A stretch of 64,000 nucleotides of DNA from Alnus glutinosa (GCF_958979055.1 NC_084896.1:6018501-6082500); one strand, 5' to 3'; counted from the first letter of the stretch, positions 52,479 to 63,480 are shown. The notes: generated from the sequence alone by a model not told the origin. Numbers and translations are program-made.

Positions 52479-53370
52479 GTTTTTTTTTTTTTTTTGAACA
52501 AAATAACATGTGCTATCATTAATACTGCAAACAGCCCATAGGCTTACAACTTGAAAGTAAGGGACAGGGCCCCCCAACTCTCTAAGCCAGAAGGATCTGG
52601 CTTAGTAAAACAACTGCCTAAGCAGAAATACAAATTTTACAAGGAGGACACTTGAGCCTCTCTTACAATAACGCTCATTCTCTAAAGAAAGAGGGTTGAT
52701 CTAGCAATTAGCCAACAAATATTCCCATAAAATTTGATTCAAACACAAGCAGGTTGAGACTGGAGAAACAAGAGTGAAACACAAAAAACACATAGACAAA
52801 AAACACCAAAAACAAGCTGCCGGCAGTGGGGGAAAAGGCCAAGATGCCGGACGACGACGTCACCGGGACCACCCAAACGGAGATCCGATGCCGTATAACC
52901 GGTTGCCGCCAAGCACGGCCTGAAAAAGGCGAAGCGTGGCCCTTACGCGCACCACAGAGCAAAGAGCTCCCAGGCGCGTGGGCGCCATGGGCCGATCACC
53001 GACGACCGACATGACCAGAGCTTGCGGCGCCAGGGGCGAAAGACGACTGGAAATGTGGCTGGGGAGCGCATGTCAGTCAGAAGTCGGCAGAGAAGTCACC
53101 CCACCGACGACACGTTGGCTCGGCCGCTCCTCCAAAGAAGACATCTTAAGATGAACAGTCCTACCAAAACGAAAGAAATAACAAAGAAAAGCAAATAACA
53201 AGCCACCATAGTTCAAAAAGGCTAGGGGAAAGTTAGCCACCACCGGATCTAGCTAGGGGGAACAAAAGCTCCGCAACCCTAGAGGTTGGGAGAAAAACTA
53301 ATGCCACTGGACCAACGCAGGAGGAGCAAAAAACACCATGACTCACAAGGAGCAAGAGGGATAACTGAAG
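52479..53370 (-). mobile_element. Possible LINE-derived retroposon, GC-rich
   Basis: On the minus strand this ends in poly-A (poly-T at 52479-52496 on plus), preceded by gtaagcctatgggctgtttg, a type of 3' end seen in plant L1 elements. A hairpin (ctaagccagatccttctggcttag) lies about 100 bases before the tail. Toward its 5' side it becomes GC-rich (52810-53130) with no readable ORF2. A related tail is at 63030-63250. No target duplication found. Confidence 0.45.
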
Positions 53371-53419
53371 ATTGATTAAATTATAACCGTAAGAAAATAA
53401 AAAAACATTTATTCCTATC

Positions 53420-54260
53420 AGTTAAAGTTGGCCATCTTCTTTTCTTCTAATCTTGAAGGCAATCTTGCAGTACGTGGTTGTTGCGGAAGGACGGCCTCGC
53501 TGCCCTGATGATCGCCAGGAATCTTTATACTGCCCAAACCAATTAAAACAATTTCTTGAATAAGTTAAATTTGCAGGGACACTCACAACCATCCTATCAA
53601 AATGATTCATAAAAAGATGTTAAAATATCGACACAAAAATCACAATGGAAGAAAAGACGTGACCATATAAAAATTCTGTAACATCCAATTAAAACCCAAC
53701 AGAAAGATTCCGATCAAAAGAAAAATGAGATGAAAAATTTACTAGGAGACAGGTAGCACAGTGTAACAACAAAAAGAATACACAACGCGCGCTGTTTAAT
53801 ACTGGCAAAGACATTAATCTATGCTTCGGAAACTTGAACATCATATCCCCCACTTTGAAATAAGGGAGAGTTCACCATAAAGAAGCAACACCCTCCAAAC
53901 AAATATAATACTAATAAACAATTGCTTCAAACATAAAATGTCAGAACCCGACCATGCATGAAACAAACTACGACCAACCAAACGAGGCATACGTGGCTGT
54001 TTGTTATGTAAAGGAAAAATGGTCGGATCTGGCTTTGATTTATGCTTTCGTTGACGCGTCCTTCTGGATTTAAACCCACCGACGAACCCAACGCCTATCA
54101 AAAGCGACGAGACTCAATTAACAAATAAAAATAAAGAAATTCAGAGATTGGGGCGACCAAAATTAAGGGAAGGATTTAGAACACAAAGACCATGACCTAC
54201 AGAATAAGGAGCGGCGCTTGGAGTTTTGATCCTTGGGGCTAGGGTTTTATAGAGGAACGA
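53420..54260 (-). CDS. Unrecognised small gene candidate
   Basis: On the minus strand a TATA-like tctataaaaccctag (about 54255-54241) carries a telo-box, aaaccctag, common in promoters of ribosomal and growth genes. Downstream are an open stretch at about 54090-53940 (GFVGGFKSRRTRQRKHKSKP, basic) and, after a possible acceptor at about 53537, a reading frame KIPGDHQGSEAVLPQQ...EEKKMANFN with a stop near 53430. I do not recognise the protein. Exon joining, start codon and even coding status are uncertain. The Copia element is inserted about 145 bases upstream of the putative TATA, so expression could be affected. Confidence 0.3.
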
Positions 54261-54519
54261 AGATCATGGGATCCTTCCCACAATAATTGGTGATGTGAGA
54301 AATACATCATTAAGTAGCTTTTAAGGAAAATTAAACCATATATAGTGTGTACTTGTTTGCAGAAAACTAAGAAATGTATAAACTTGGGAGTTGGAGTCAG
54401 CACTGTTAAAGTGTCCCACATCGCTAAGATTTCCTTCACCTTGGCACTTTATAAGTCATAGTGTCCCCTCCTCTCTCAAGGCGTCTTTTGAGAATGAGTA
54501 AGGCTCATGGACTTTTACA

Positions 54520-54531
54520 TGGTATCAGAGC
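54520..54531 (+). promoter_or_regulatory. Primer-binding site, initiator-Met tRNA type
   Basis: TGGTATCAGAGC follows the 5' LTR without a gap, the standard minus-strand primer site of plant Copia elements. Confidence 0.9.
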
Positions 54532-54563
54532 ATTCCAAGGCAAACGCCCAAACTCTCGTTCCA

Positions 54564-55208
54564 ATGGCTTCCTCCTCAAACTCTCCTTTGGCAGCTTCAT
54601 TTACCCTACCTAGTTTCACCCAATTTCCTTTTCTCAAACTTGATGAGAACAATTACTTGTTGTGGCTTTCTCAAGTGGTTCCTACCTTGAAAAGTCACGA
54701 GTTGATAGGCATAGTGGATGGTTTAGACCCCGGCCCACCTCAACATGTGCTTGATGATGCACGTAAGGAAGTTCCCAATCCAAGCTATGCAATTTGGATT
54801 AAGAAGGACCAATTCCTGCTAAGCTGGATCAATGTTAATCTGGCTGAATCTGTGTTGGCTACTGTTTATGGCCTCCAAACCTCTAAGGAAGTGTGGGATG
54901 CTCTGGCAAATCGCTTTGCATCTCACTCCCGCTCTCGTGTCTCTCATCTAAAACGACAACTCCAGAGTCTGCATCAAGGATCCAAATCCTGCTCTGAGTT
55001 CCTGACCTCTGCCAAGCGTTGGGCAGACCAACTTGCTGCAATTGGAAAGCCCATTGATGATGAGGACTTGATTAACTCCATCATCAGTGGACTTAACCCC
55101 ACTTTCAACTCATTTGTTACCTCTATCTCAATTGCCACCAAAGATAATCCCCTCTCATTTCTTGAGTTTCGGGATGAGCTCTTAAACCATGAGATGCTCT
55201 TGAATTAA
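54564..55208 (+). pseudogene. Copia gag, N-terminal part
   Basis: Starts MASSSNSPLAASF and contains the gag signature LDENNYLLWLSQV (UBN2-type domain), then SWINVNLAESVLATV, WDALANRFASHSRSRVSHLK and INSIISGLNP. It ends at an in-frame TAA (55206-55208). The reading continues past it (QQQAANTETQNFALFMQ) into the nucleocapsid part, so the stop is premature. In the zinc knuckle further on (about 55508-55550) the first Cys of the C-X2-C-X4-H-X4-C motif is Tyr. Confidence 0.88.
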
Positions 55209-58200
55209 CAGCAACAAGCAGCCAATACTGAGACTCAAAACTTTGCCCTCTTCATGCAGCGTCATGGTGGTGGACCATCTAGGCCACCTATGCAAAGTTT
55301 CCACAACTACAATCGGAAAGGTAAGGCACCTTTACTCTCTCGGTTCCCTCCTAGAACAGGACAGCACAGAGGAGCCCCTAGCCTTGGTGGAAATGGCCAA
55401 GCACGGTAGTTTTCTCCAGCAGCAAATCCCAATCTGCAACTTCAGCGCCAAGGCAACCAATCCAGCAACACTGACTTCCCATCCAGTCAACCTCCACGGG
55501 CTCCCTACCAGATCTGTGGTAAGACTAGCCATAGTGCCCTTGACTGCTTCCACAGGATGGACTATGCCTATCAAGGTCGCCACCCTCCTCCTCAATTGGC
55601 TGCCATTGTGGCTCAAACCAACAGTACCTTTGAAGAGCAGCCCTGGTTTGCTGATAGTGGTGCCAATGCACACATCACTCGTGATCTGGAGAATCTCTTT
55701 ATTCAGCCTCAACCATTCCAGGGTCTAGAATTTGTAGCTGTTGGGAATGGAGCAGGCTTGACAATTGAGCACACTGGTTCCACCATCTTTCACTCTCCCT
55801 CTATTCCCTTTTTATCTTAAACATGTTTTACATTGCCCTACTGCCACTGCTAACTTGTTGCCCATTCAAAAGTTTTGTCAAGACAATAATTGCTATTTTG
55901 TTCTTACTTCCTCTCATTACTTTGTGAAGGATCTTCGGACGCATGCATTGCTCCTGGAAGGCAAGAGTGAGAATGGTCTTTACCCACTGAAGCTGCAGAG
56001 GACTTCTTCCAAAAATGCTCCCGTTTTTTCTGCTTTCCTAGGAATAAAAGCCTCTACTCTAATGTGGCACTCTAGGCTTGGTCACCCTTCCTTTTCTACT
56101 GTCAAGAATGTAATAAAGGCACACTCTTTGCCTCTTTTGAATAATGATATTAATAAAGAGCATTTTTGTGATTTTTGTCAATTGGGAAAGAGTAAACAAC
56201 TTCCTTTCACTGCTTCTACACGCAGCACCACATCTGTTCTTGACCTTATTCACACCGATTTGTGGACATCTCCTGTTCCTTCCATTAGTGGTTGCAAATA
56301 CTACATTATCTTTGTCGATGACTTCACTCGTTACACTTGGCTCTACCCTTTACATTTCAAATCTGATGCCTATCATTGTTTTGTAAAATTCAAAATGCTT
56401 GTTGAAAATCAATTCTCTTGCAAGATAAAACAGTTGCAGTCAGATGGTGGGGGTGAATACACCTCCAACCTCTTCTTATCCTTTTTATCCAATAATGGTA
56501 TTCAGCATCGTAAGAGTTGTCCTCATACCTCACAACAGAATGGCCTAGCCGAAAGGAAGCTATGCCATATTCTTGAAACTGGACTCACCTTACTTGCTCA
56601 TTCAGGTCTCTCCAACAGGTATTGGGTTGATGCTTTTCTTACTTCAGTATTCATCATCAATAGGCTACCCACACCGGTCCTTGATCATATGTCTCCCTAT
56701 GAAAGATTATTCCACAAATCACCTGACTATTCTCTGCTGCGTGTATTCGGTTGCAAATGCTTTCCTCTCCTGCGTCCTTACACGGCTCATAAACTTGAAT
56801 TTCGATCTAAGGCATGTGTCTTCCTTGGCTATAGTCATGCTGGCTACCGTTGCTTGGATCCTGTCACGAATCTGGTTTACTTGTCCCGCAATGTCACCTT
56901 TGATGAGCAATCCTTTCCTGCTAAAGACCATGCTCACTTGCAACTGCCGTCCAAGATCAATGCTGCTTCTGATGGTCCCTTCCTGGTCCAGGTAAGCTCA
57001 CCTATCTTATCCACCCTCTCTTTACCTACTTACACACCTCACGCCATTGTTGCTCCCTCTATTTCCACTGACTTAGTTTCTAATCCTCACAACATCACTA
57101 GCCCTCCTATTGCAGCACCTGATTCTGCACTACCTATTGATCCAGCACCTGATCCCAGTCCTCTCACTGTTTTTAGTCCTGTAGCTGACTCCCCTTTGCC
57201 CACACTTGCACCTGCACCTGCACCTCTAGAACCTGCTGTCCATCCCGTCTCCCTAGATAATCCCACTGCGGTACCATCTCCTACCATATCTGCTGCACCT
57301 GAAGCTTTAGATTCTGCTGCACTTGAAGCCTTCAGCCCAACAACACCTATTGCCTCTTCATTACACCCCATGACTACTAGGTCCAAGACTGGCTCTCTCC
57401 GCCCTAACTCCTTCCCTGACTTCCAGCTCTACTCGGCTACCAAACATCCTCTACCCATTGCCCTTCACTCTGTGCTCACTGAAGTTGAACCTACTTGTTT
57501 CACCAAGGCAGCTACTGACACTCGTTGGAAAGCTGCTATGGCAGCCGAGTTTGAGGCCTTGATATCTAATAAGACTTGGACACTTTGTCCTCGTCCATCT
57601 CAGCAACATGTTATTCGCAACCATTGGGTGTACAAGATTAAACAAAGGGCTGATGGTTCCATCGATCGCTTCAAGGCTCGATTGGTTGCCAAAGGCTTTG
57701 AGCAGCAAAGTGGCGTGGATTATACTGAGACCTTTAGTCCCGTCATTAAGCCTTCCACCATTCACATTATCCTTGCCTTGGCTGTTCACTTTGACTGGCC
57801 AATTAAGCAATTAGATGTCTCTAATGCTTTCTTGCATGGAACCTTGCTGGAAGAGGTGTACATGGAGCAACCTCAAGGCTTTGTGGATGCTACTCGACCT
57901 GATTTCGTCTGCAGACTTCACAAGTCCATTTATGGCTTTAAACAGGCTCCCCGGGCCTGGTTTCATTGTTTATCTACTGCCCTCTTGGAGCTGGGCTTCA
58001 CGGCTTCCATTGTTGATTCTTCATTATTTCTGTTTTTCCATGGACAGATTATTATCTTTATGTTAATATATGTGGATGACATTATAGTCACAGGGAACAA
58101 GCTCTCAGTTATTCAGTCTCTTATTGTCAAGCTATAGCAGCAATTCCCATTGAAAGATTTGGGTAATTTGGGATTTTTTTCTCGGCATTCAAGTCACACG

Positions 58201-58930
58201 TTCTCCTGCTAGTCTGCACCTTTCTCAAGCTAAATACATTGTTGATATCCTTCACAGAACTCGCATGCTGGGTGCCAAACCTTCGGTCTCCCCGTGTTCC
58301 ACAGGTACCAAGCTGTCCCACTTTGATGGAGAACCACTTGTTGATCCTACTGAGTATCGCCAGGTGGTGGGAGCCCTCCAATATTGCACCCTCACCCGTC
58401 CAGACATCTCCTTCTCTGTAAATCAGCTCTGCCAGCATATGCATTCACCCACTTCTTCCCATTGGACTGCAGCTAAGCGTGTGCTTCGCTACTTAAAGCA
58501 TACCCCCACTCATGGTCTAATTTACACCAAAGGATCCCTCCAACTTCAAGCCTTCTGCGACTCAGATTGGGCTGGGAATCCTGACGATCGACGTTCCACT
58601 TCTGGTTTTGGCATCTTTCTGGGTAACTGTCTTGTTTCTTGGAGTTCCAAGAAGCAATCTGTGGTTTCTCGATCAAGTACTGAAGCCGAGTACCGCTCCA
58701 TGGCTATGACCACTGCTGAACTGTTTTGGTTACGCATGCTCTTCCGTGAGCTTCGTCTCTCTCTGGCCTTGGCACCTTTGCTGTGGTGTGACAATGTGAG
58801 TGCTCTTGCGTTGGCTTCTAATCCCGTTTTTCATGCTCGCACTAAACACATAGAAGTGGACTACCACTTCATTCGGGAAAAAGTTGTCAATGGTGACATC
58901 CTTATCAAATTCATCTCCACAGTTGATTAG
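55209..58930 (+). pseudogene. Copia pol: protease, integrase, RT, RNase H
   Basis: Protease motif WFADSGANAHIT is at about 55645-55680. A frameshift near 55800 moves to the long frame 55765-58137. This carries the GAG-pre-integrase HSRLGHPS, the integrase zinc finger, catalytic block (DLWTS, FVDDFTRYTW, DGGGEYTS, QQNGLAERK) and RT (AMAAEFEAL, NHWVYKIKQRADGSIDRFKA, LKQLDVSNAFLHG-like, LIYVDDIIVTG). A stop at 58135-58137 and a T-run frameshift near 58175 separate the RNase H (CDSDWAGNPDDRRSTSG, SSKKQSVVSRSSTEAEYR, KHIEVDYHFIRE). The frame stops at TAG (58928-58930). Domains are otherwise well kept, so inactivation is recent. Confidence 0.93.
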
Positions 58931-59395
58931 TTGGCTGACATTTTTACAAAAGGGCTCTCCTCTGCTCGCTTTGCCCTCTTACGTTCCAAGCTCATGGTCC
59001 TTCCAGGCCCTCTTCGCTTGCGGAGGGATGTTAAGGTGGCTTCCTCCCATGAAGCCACAGAGGCTTCATTGCATGCAGCCTTAGTAGCTGCCACTGTGGC
59101 TACCTCTCATGCAGCCACAGCAGCTTCAGCTCATGTAGCCTCGGTGGTTGGTTCCAAGGATGCCACCTCACCTATTCTACCATACAATGATTCTGAAATA
59201 TTAAACACTGCATTGCATGAAAAGCCTGCCACAAGAACGACTCCAGCTCATGAGGATTCTGCTGTAATATTTTCCAGTCCTGTTGCCGCAAGTCTTGGTA
59301 AACTTCCATCAATAGCCAAGCCAGCTGCAAGAATTGACAAGCTACCATTCATGGACAAGTCCGCTGCTAAGATTATGGGATTGAAATCAAATTAG
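58931..59395 (+). other. Copia 3' extension ORF
   Basis: After the pol end block ADIFTKGLS the frame stays open another 130 codons or so, with an Ala/Ser/Thr/His-rich, weakly repetitive sequence (SSHEATEASLHAALVAATVA, SHAATAASAHVAS) and then PAARIDKLPFMDKSAAKIM. The DNA contains short repeats of catgcagcca and gccacagcagct. I do not recognise the product. Low complexity makes coding function doubtful. Confidence 0.5.
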
Positions 59396-59559
59396 AATTC
59401 TGGACAACATATTCCTGCCTTATATGCAGATATGCACTGCTCTTTTCCTTAGAAGATGATGCGTGCCCCTCAAGCTCAAGACTTCCCTTAGAGAATTTTG
59501 TGTGTGACGCAAGTGTACAATTCTGATTTGATTTCCATGATACTTTCCATCTTACCAAC

Positions 59560-59712
59560 ATTTATTTTATGTATAGCAGATTCTTCTCTTATTGTACAAA
59601 ATCTTTCCAACTTTGTACTCCTCTGTATACGACTATAAATAAAATGCCTATGTTTGAGTTTTGGTTAAGTTGACCAAAACCATTCTTCCAAATCCTTACA
59701 TGGTATCAGAGC
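59560..59712 (+). repeat. Relic of a second LTR end plus PBS
   Basis: gactataaataaaatg (TATA-like, about 59630) is followed by ...aatccttaca and then a perfect TGGTATCAGAGC at 59701-59712. This is LTR-end-plus-PBS structure, unlike the flanking 116-bp LTR, and lies 83 bp before the true 3' LTR. It looks like sequence from another Ale-type element captured in the 3' untranslated region. Confidence 0.65.
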
Positions 59713-59915
59713 CACATGTTTCTTGCGATGATGGGTATTTCCCTCTCGTTATTGTCCACGTGTTTGGCCACTAGTTGCCACACGTGAGGAGGCATGTTAA
59801 AGTGTCCCACATCGCTAAGATTTCCTTCACCTGGGCACTTTATAAGTCATAGTGTCCCCTCCTCTCTCAAGGCGTCTTTTGAAAGTGAGTAAGGCCCATG
59901 GACTTTTACAAGCAC

Positions 59916-60719
59916 TATAGTTCTAACTTTGCAAGAAGTGAAGAGCATGCAATAATCAACAGCACAACAAAAAACAGATAAAAAATCCCTGACTTATTTA
60001 TTTTACATTATGGAAACAACAAGATCTTGAAGCCGAGAGAAAAACCGGACGAACATACATTCAGCAAGTAAACAAAGTGAAAATCAATAACTGAGATGGG
60101 TTCAAGCCTCAGATGCAATACACTGAAAGGTATGAAACCCATATCTAGTTATCGCTGAAAGAAAAATTGAATTGCTACACACAATTGACTCTATAATCTA
60201 AGCAATACTACAAACAGGTTAAGCTCAATTACCTTGAAGAATTACTTGATGTACAGGGTTGCAAAGAATAATTGGTGATTGCCATCACCCTCTTGTCGTT
60301 CGCCATTGCTGCTTTCTTTTTTCCTAATTGGTTTCAAGGTTTCTTGGGTTTTTTTTTTTTTTTGGTCGAGCTCAAGCTCGACTATTATTATTCAATTTTT
60401 TTTGAATTAAGCTTAAAAATATAAAATACAAATTTGAAGCGAGGAACCTGTGTGACTGTGTCATTGTCCTTCGGGATTCACATTCACCAAGAAAAAAAGA
60501 AGAAGAAGAAGAAGATGAAGAAAGAAACTGGAGCAGGATCATTTGGGTCATGAAAAGTTTGTTCTTAGTTTATCTGCAGAAGTTGGCAACCCCTCCGATG
60601 AAAGAATTGAAGAGTTGAGGAGCTTGATCATTTTGGCTCAAGAGAATTTTGTTTTGCAGAAGTTAGGAACGGATGTGAAGAAAGAATAAAATAGTTGAGA
60701 AGAACGGGAAGAAAGCTTA
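59916..60719. other. Intergenic with a short minus-strand ORF start
   Basis: On minus, MANDKRVMAITNYSLQPC begins near 60309 and meets a GT donor-like site near 60235. It could be a first exon, perhaps of the gene candidate at 53.4-54.3 kb before the Copia insertion, but there is no family match. A (GAA)n tract lies at 60493-60530. Nothing else seen. Confidence 0.25.
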
Positions 60720-61389
60720 GAGCACTTGTAGTGAACTCGTCAAAATTTCAGCAGATTTTGATGAAAAATATCACTTTTGTTATTTTAGCTACTTAGTTTT
60801 CAAAAGCTCCAAATATCAAACTCTTCAAATATTCTCTACTTCAAAATAAATACTATTTTTTATTATCCTTCAACCAACCAACAAAAGATCCAATCCAGAC
60901 TTCCACCGGACCCAACCTTCGACGACCAGCGACTTCGATCACGACCGGTGGAGGCTCGACGGCCGGCTGTTCATCGCGAACCGGCTTCTTCGACAATCAG
61001 TGAGGCTCGACGACCGGTGAAGGCTCAACCTTCTCTGCTTCGACGACCAGCTTCTTCGACAACCGGTGGAGGCTCGACTTCTCTGCTTCTAGATCCACCG
61101 AAAACGGCTTTCCCCGACGGCTGGCATCTTCTGGATCGATTTTGCCCTAAATTAGTTTCTCCCTCGATCGATTTCCACCTCTGAGACCAACGACCTTCAC
61201 CCGCGAAATTGAATAAAATATTGCAAAACAAGAAGAGACAATCGACTTTGCCCTCAGCAAACCAGACGAGCCATTTCAGGTCTCACCAAATTTACTGTAG
61301 CAGAGATGAGTTTGTTACAAACACAATTTTGATGAAACTCAGCTGATTTTGACGATTTCCTCACTTTGACGAGCTCATTACAAATGCTC
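60720..61389. mobile_element. MITE (PIF/Harbinger-like), 670 bp, second family copy
   Basis: Starts GAGCACTTGTAGTG and ends CAAATGCTC, flanked by TTA (60717-60719 and 61390-61392). Arms match 38638-39431 (gattttgatgaaaaatatc; attttagctactta; ccaaatatcaaactcttcaa). The centre is a different GC-rich block (60895-61200) of diverged cttcgacgaccgg repeats. Confidence 0.8.
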
Positions 61390-61502
61390 TTACGTTAGTG
61401 TTATTTGAGTAGTGGACGGTAATGATTAAAAGTAATGGATGGCTATGATTAATTCTTGGAATAATAAATGGTCTTGGGCAAAGAAAGGTGCATTAAAAAT
61501 AA

Positions 61503-61676
61503 AGAGCAATTCTATTAGTACATTAAGTGTTAATCAAATGTCTATAAAAAAATAAGATAACGTTTAAAATTACTATTTGATTAAAATCATTATTTAATCA
61601 ATCACACGCTCAATGGTGATTTTAAAAGCCACCTCATTTTTTTATGGGCACTTAATATACTAATAGAACTACTCAA
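61503..61676. mobile_element. Palindromic MITE, copy a
   Basis: agagcaattctattagtaca ... tactaatagaactactc, with inner arms ttaaaattactatttgat and aatggtgattttaaaagcc. About 174 bp and no ORF. Confidence 0.7.
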
Positions 61677-61725
61677 AAATCAATTCCCAAGGCAACATGC
61701 ATGCCAATTGAGAAATTATAAGAGA

Positions 61726-62320
61726 GCTGCTACAGGTATAAAGGCAAGCTTACAAAAAAGGCTTACAAACTGACGTGGTATATGATGTGGCATATTTTTA
61801 ATTGAAAAACTTAATAAGCCTCATATTTAACTTGACGTCAGAAATTACCGGTGAAGGAAAAAGAGTTCTGGCAAGTTCACGGGGTGGTCGGCGATGTGGT
61901 GATCTGGCGCTCCTGACCCAGACCCCAAACATCGGCAACAAAGAGATCCGGTGAGGGCAAGAGAGACCCGACGCTCCTAACCAACGGCGACCGAGAGAGA
62001 TCCGGCGAGGGAAAGAGAGATTCGGCACTCCCAACCCCGACCCATACACCACCGGCGACAGAGAGAGATCCAACCGGTGTGCAGGAGTTTCCGGCCAGAT
62101 CTCTCTTCCTCTCTCTCTTTCGCTGTCGCCGGATCTCTCTTTCTCTGTTGCCGGATCTTTTTCTCGCAAGTTTCCGATGGTTGCTGGATCTCTGTGACGT
62201 GGCTGGAGCAGTGTGGTTGGGGAAGATTTAATGAGTTTTTTAATTAATAAAATGCCACCTCATATTCCATGTCAATTTGTAAACTTGTCTTTGTAGAAGT
62301 TTGTAAGTACCTCTAGCATT
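61726..62320. mobile_element. MITE with ~90-bp TIRs and GC-rich cargo
   Basis: Left arm gctgctacaggtataaaggc...cttacaaactgacgtgg; right arm is its imperfect inverse ...gtcaatttgtaaacttg...cctctagcatt. The centre (61855-62160) is made of agagagatccggcgag-type repeats. A minus-strand ORF across the repeats has no family match. Confidence 0.7.
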
Positions 62321-62494
62321 ATTCAAATTATAATAGTCTATCAAGTGTCCATCGAAAAATGAGATGGCTTTTAAAATTACTATTTGATCAAAATCATCAT
62401 TTGATCAATTACATGCTTAATAGTGATTTTAAAAGGCACCTCATTTTCTTTTTGGACACTTAATAGATACTTAATGTACATATAGAATTACTCG
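62321..62494. mobile_element. Palindromic MITE, copy b
   Basis: Same family as 61503-61676: gagatggcttttaaaattac ... gattttaaaaggcacctcat, ending catatagaattactc. Confidence 0.7.
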
Positions 62495-62505
62495 TGTCAG
62501 CGTCA

Positions 62506-62673
62506 TGAGTAATTCTATTAATACATTAAGTGTCCATAAAAAATGAGGTGGATTTTAAAATCATCATTGATCAAATGATGTTGATCAATCACACGTCCAA
62601 TTGTGATTTTAAAAATCATCTTATTTTTTTATGAACATTTGATGCACATTTAATGACTAATAGAATTACTCCA
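62506..62673. mobile_element. Palindromic MITE, copy c
   Basis: Same family: gagtaattctattaatac ... actaatagaattactc, with the ttgatcaa core. The three copies are within 1.2 kb; a relic is also near 50060-50195. Confidence 0.72.
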
Positions 62674-63025
62674 GGCCATTGAAGAGAATGAGTAAATGCA
62701 TGGGTTTCTTTAATCAACGGTTGATATTTTATATGAAGATTCCATTTTTCACGATGGATATTAAGGCAGACGAAAAATTGTTTTAATAAGAACGAGACGC
62801 AATCTTGACGGTTGGTTCATGTTCCAACGTGAAATCTTAGACAACAAAAAAACTTGCAATATTCAGATTCTCCAAATCATCTTCATTAAAAATACATAAA
62901 TGTAACATTAATTATTTTGTACAAATAAAAAGGCAATCAATTAAGTTTTCTTTTTAAAGAACCTTCCAGAATTGACCATTTCATTTTCTGCAGAAAATAA
63001 TTTTTTTTTTAATAAATTTACTTCT
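62674..63025. other. Intergenic
   Basis: AT-rich, nothing recognised except T-rich tracts. Confidence 0.4.
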
Positions 63026-63480
63026 TTTTTTTTTTTTTTTTTTTTTTTAGTAAGGAATAACCTCTGTTATAATATGAGACCCAAAGGGCCCATCGCAGTA
63101 ATTAGGGGTATAAAGACTCCTAAAAACAAAGTTCAGGACTAAATCCTGACTTAGGGAGCAACTGCCTTAGCAGATAAACAAATAATAAAGCCTTTCTTTA
63201 CACATGAGTTTCACTATAGGAAATAAGAGAGCGCAAGTTCTGATTTAAAAACAACTATTACAATTTAGATCTAAGATCTACCATGGCAAGCTATTGAGGT
63301 AAACAACAAAACACAACTAACAAATCAGAATACAAAACCGGAAGAGTGATCCAGGCATTTTTAAATCGTGATCCAAAGAGAGTCCTAGTCGCCATAGTCA
63401 GAGATTTAGATGTAGTTCCGGATGATCTAGACCCAGTCTATTTAGCAGTCGCGCTGTTTCCCTCAAGTCTTGGTTTGAGA
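63026..63480 (-). mobile_element. Possible retroposon tail
   Basis: Poly-T (63026-63049) then a body with agttcaggactaaatcctgacttag and agcaactgccttagcag, similar in layout to 52479-52640. Probably the 3' end of a LINE-like element on minus. No target duplication found. Confidence 0.4.

Larger units (their letters stand above)
54404..59910 (+). mobile_element. Ty1/Copia retrotransposon, Ale type, full length but decayed
   Basis: LTRs of 116 bp (54404-54519 and 59795-59910) start TGTTAAAG and end GACTTTTACA and differ at about four positions. A perfect 5-bp target duplication AGCAC flanks the element (54399-54403 and 59911-59915). The PBS TGGTATCAGAGC follows the 5' LTR directly. A purine-rich gtgaggaggca precedes the 3' LTR. 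Domain order gag, protease, integrase, RT, RNase H is the Copia order. Short LTRs and gene order suggest the Ale/Retrofit lineage (inference). Several stops and frameshifts show it is no longer autonomous. Confidence 0.95.

Noticed and set aside
52810..53154. Plus-strand ORFs in the GC-rich block
   Set aside because: Short, overlapping, without family match, on the sense opposite to the poly-A tail of a probable retroposon.
57087..57810. Minus-strand ORFs within the Copia pol gene
   Set aside because: Antisense shadows of a clear plus-strand pol reading frame.
59701..59712. Start of a second complete Copia element
   Set aside because: The PBS is followed within 83 bp by the 3' LTR of the enclosing element; no gag follows.
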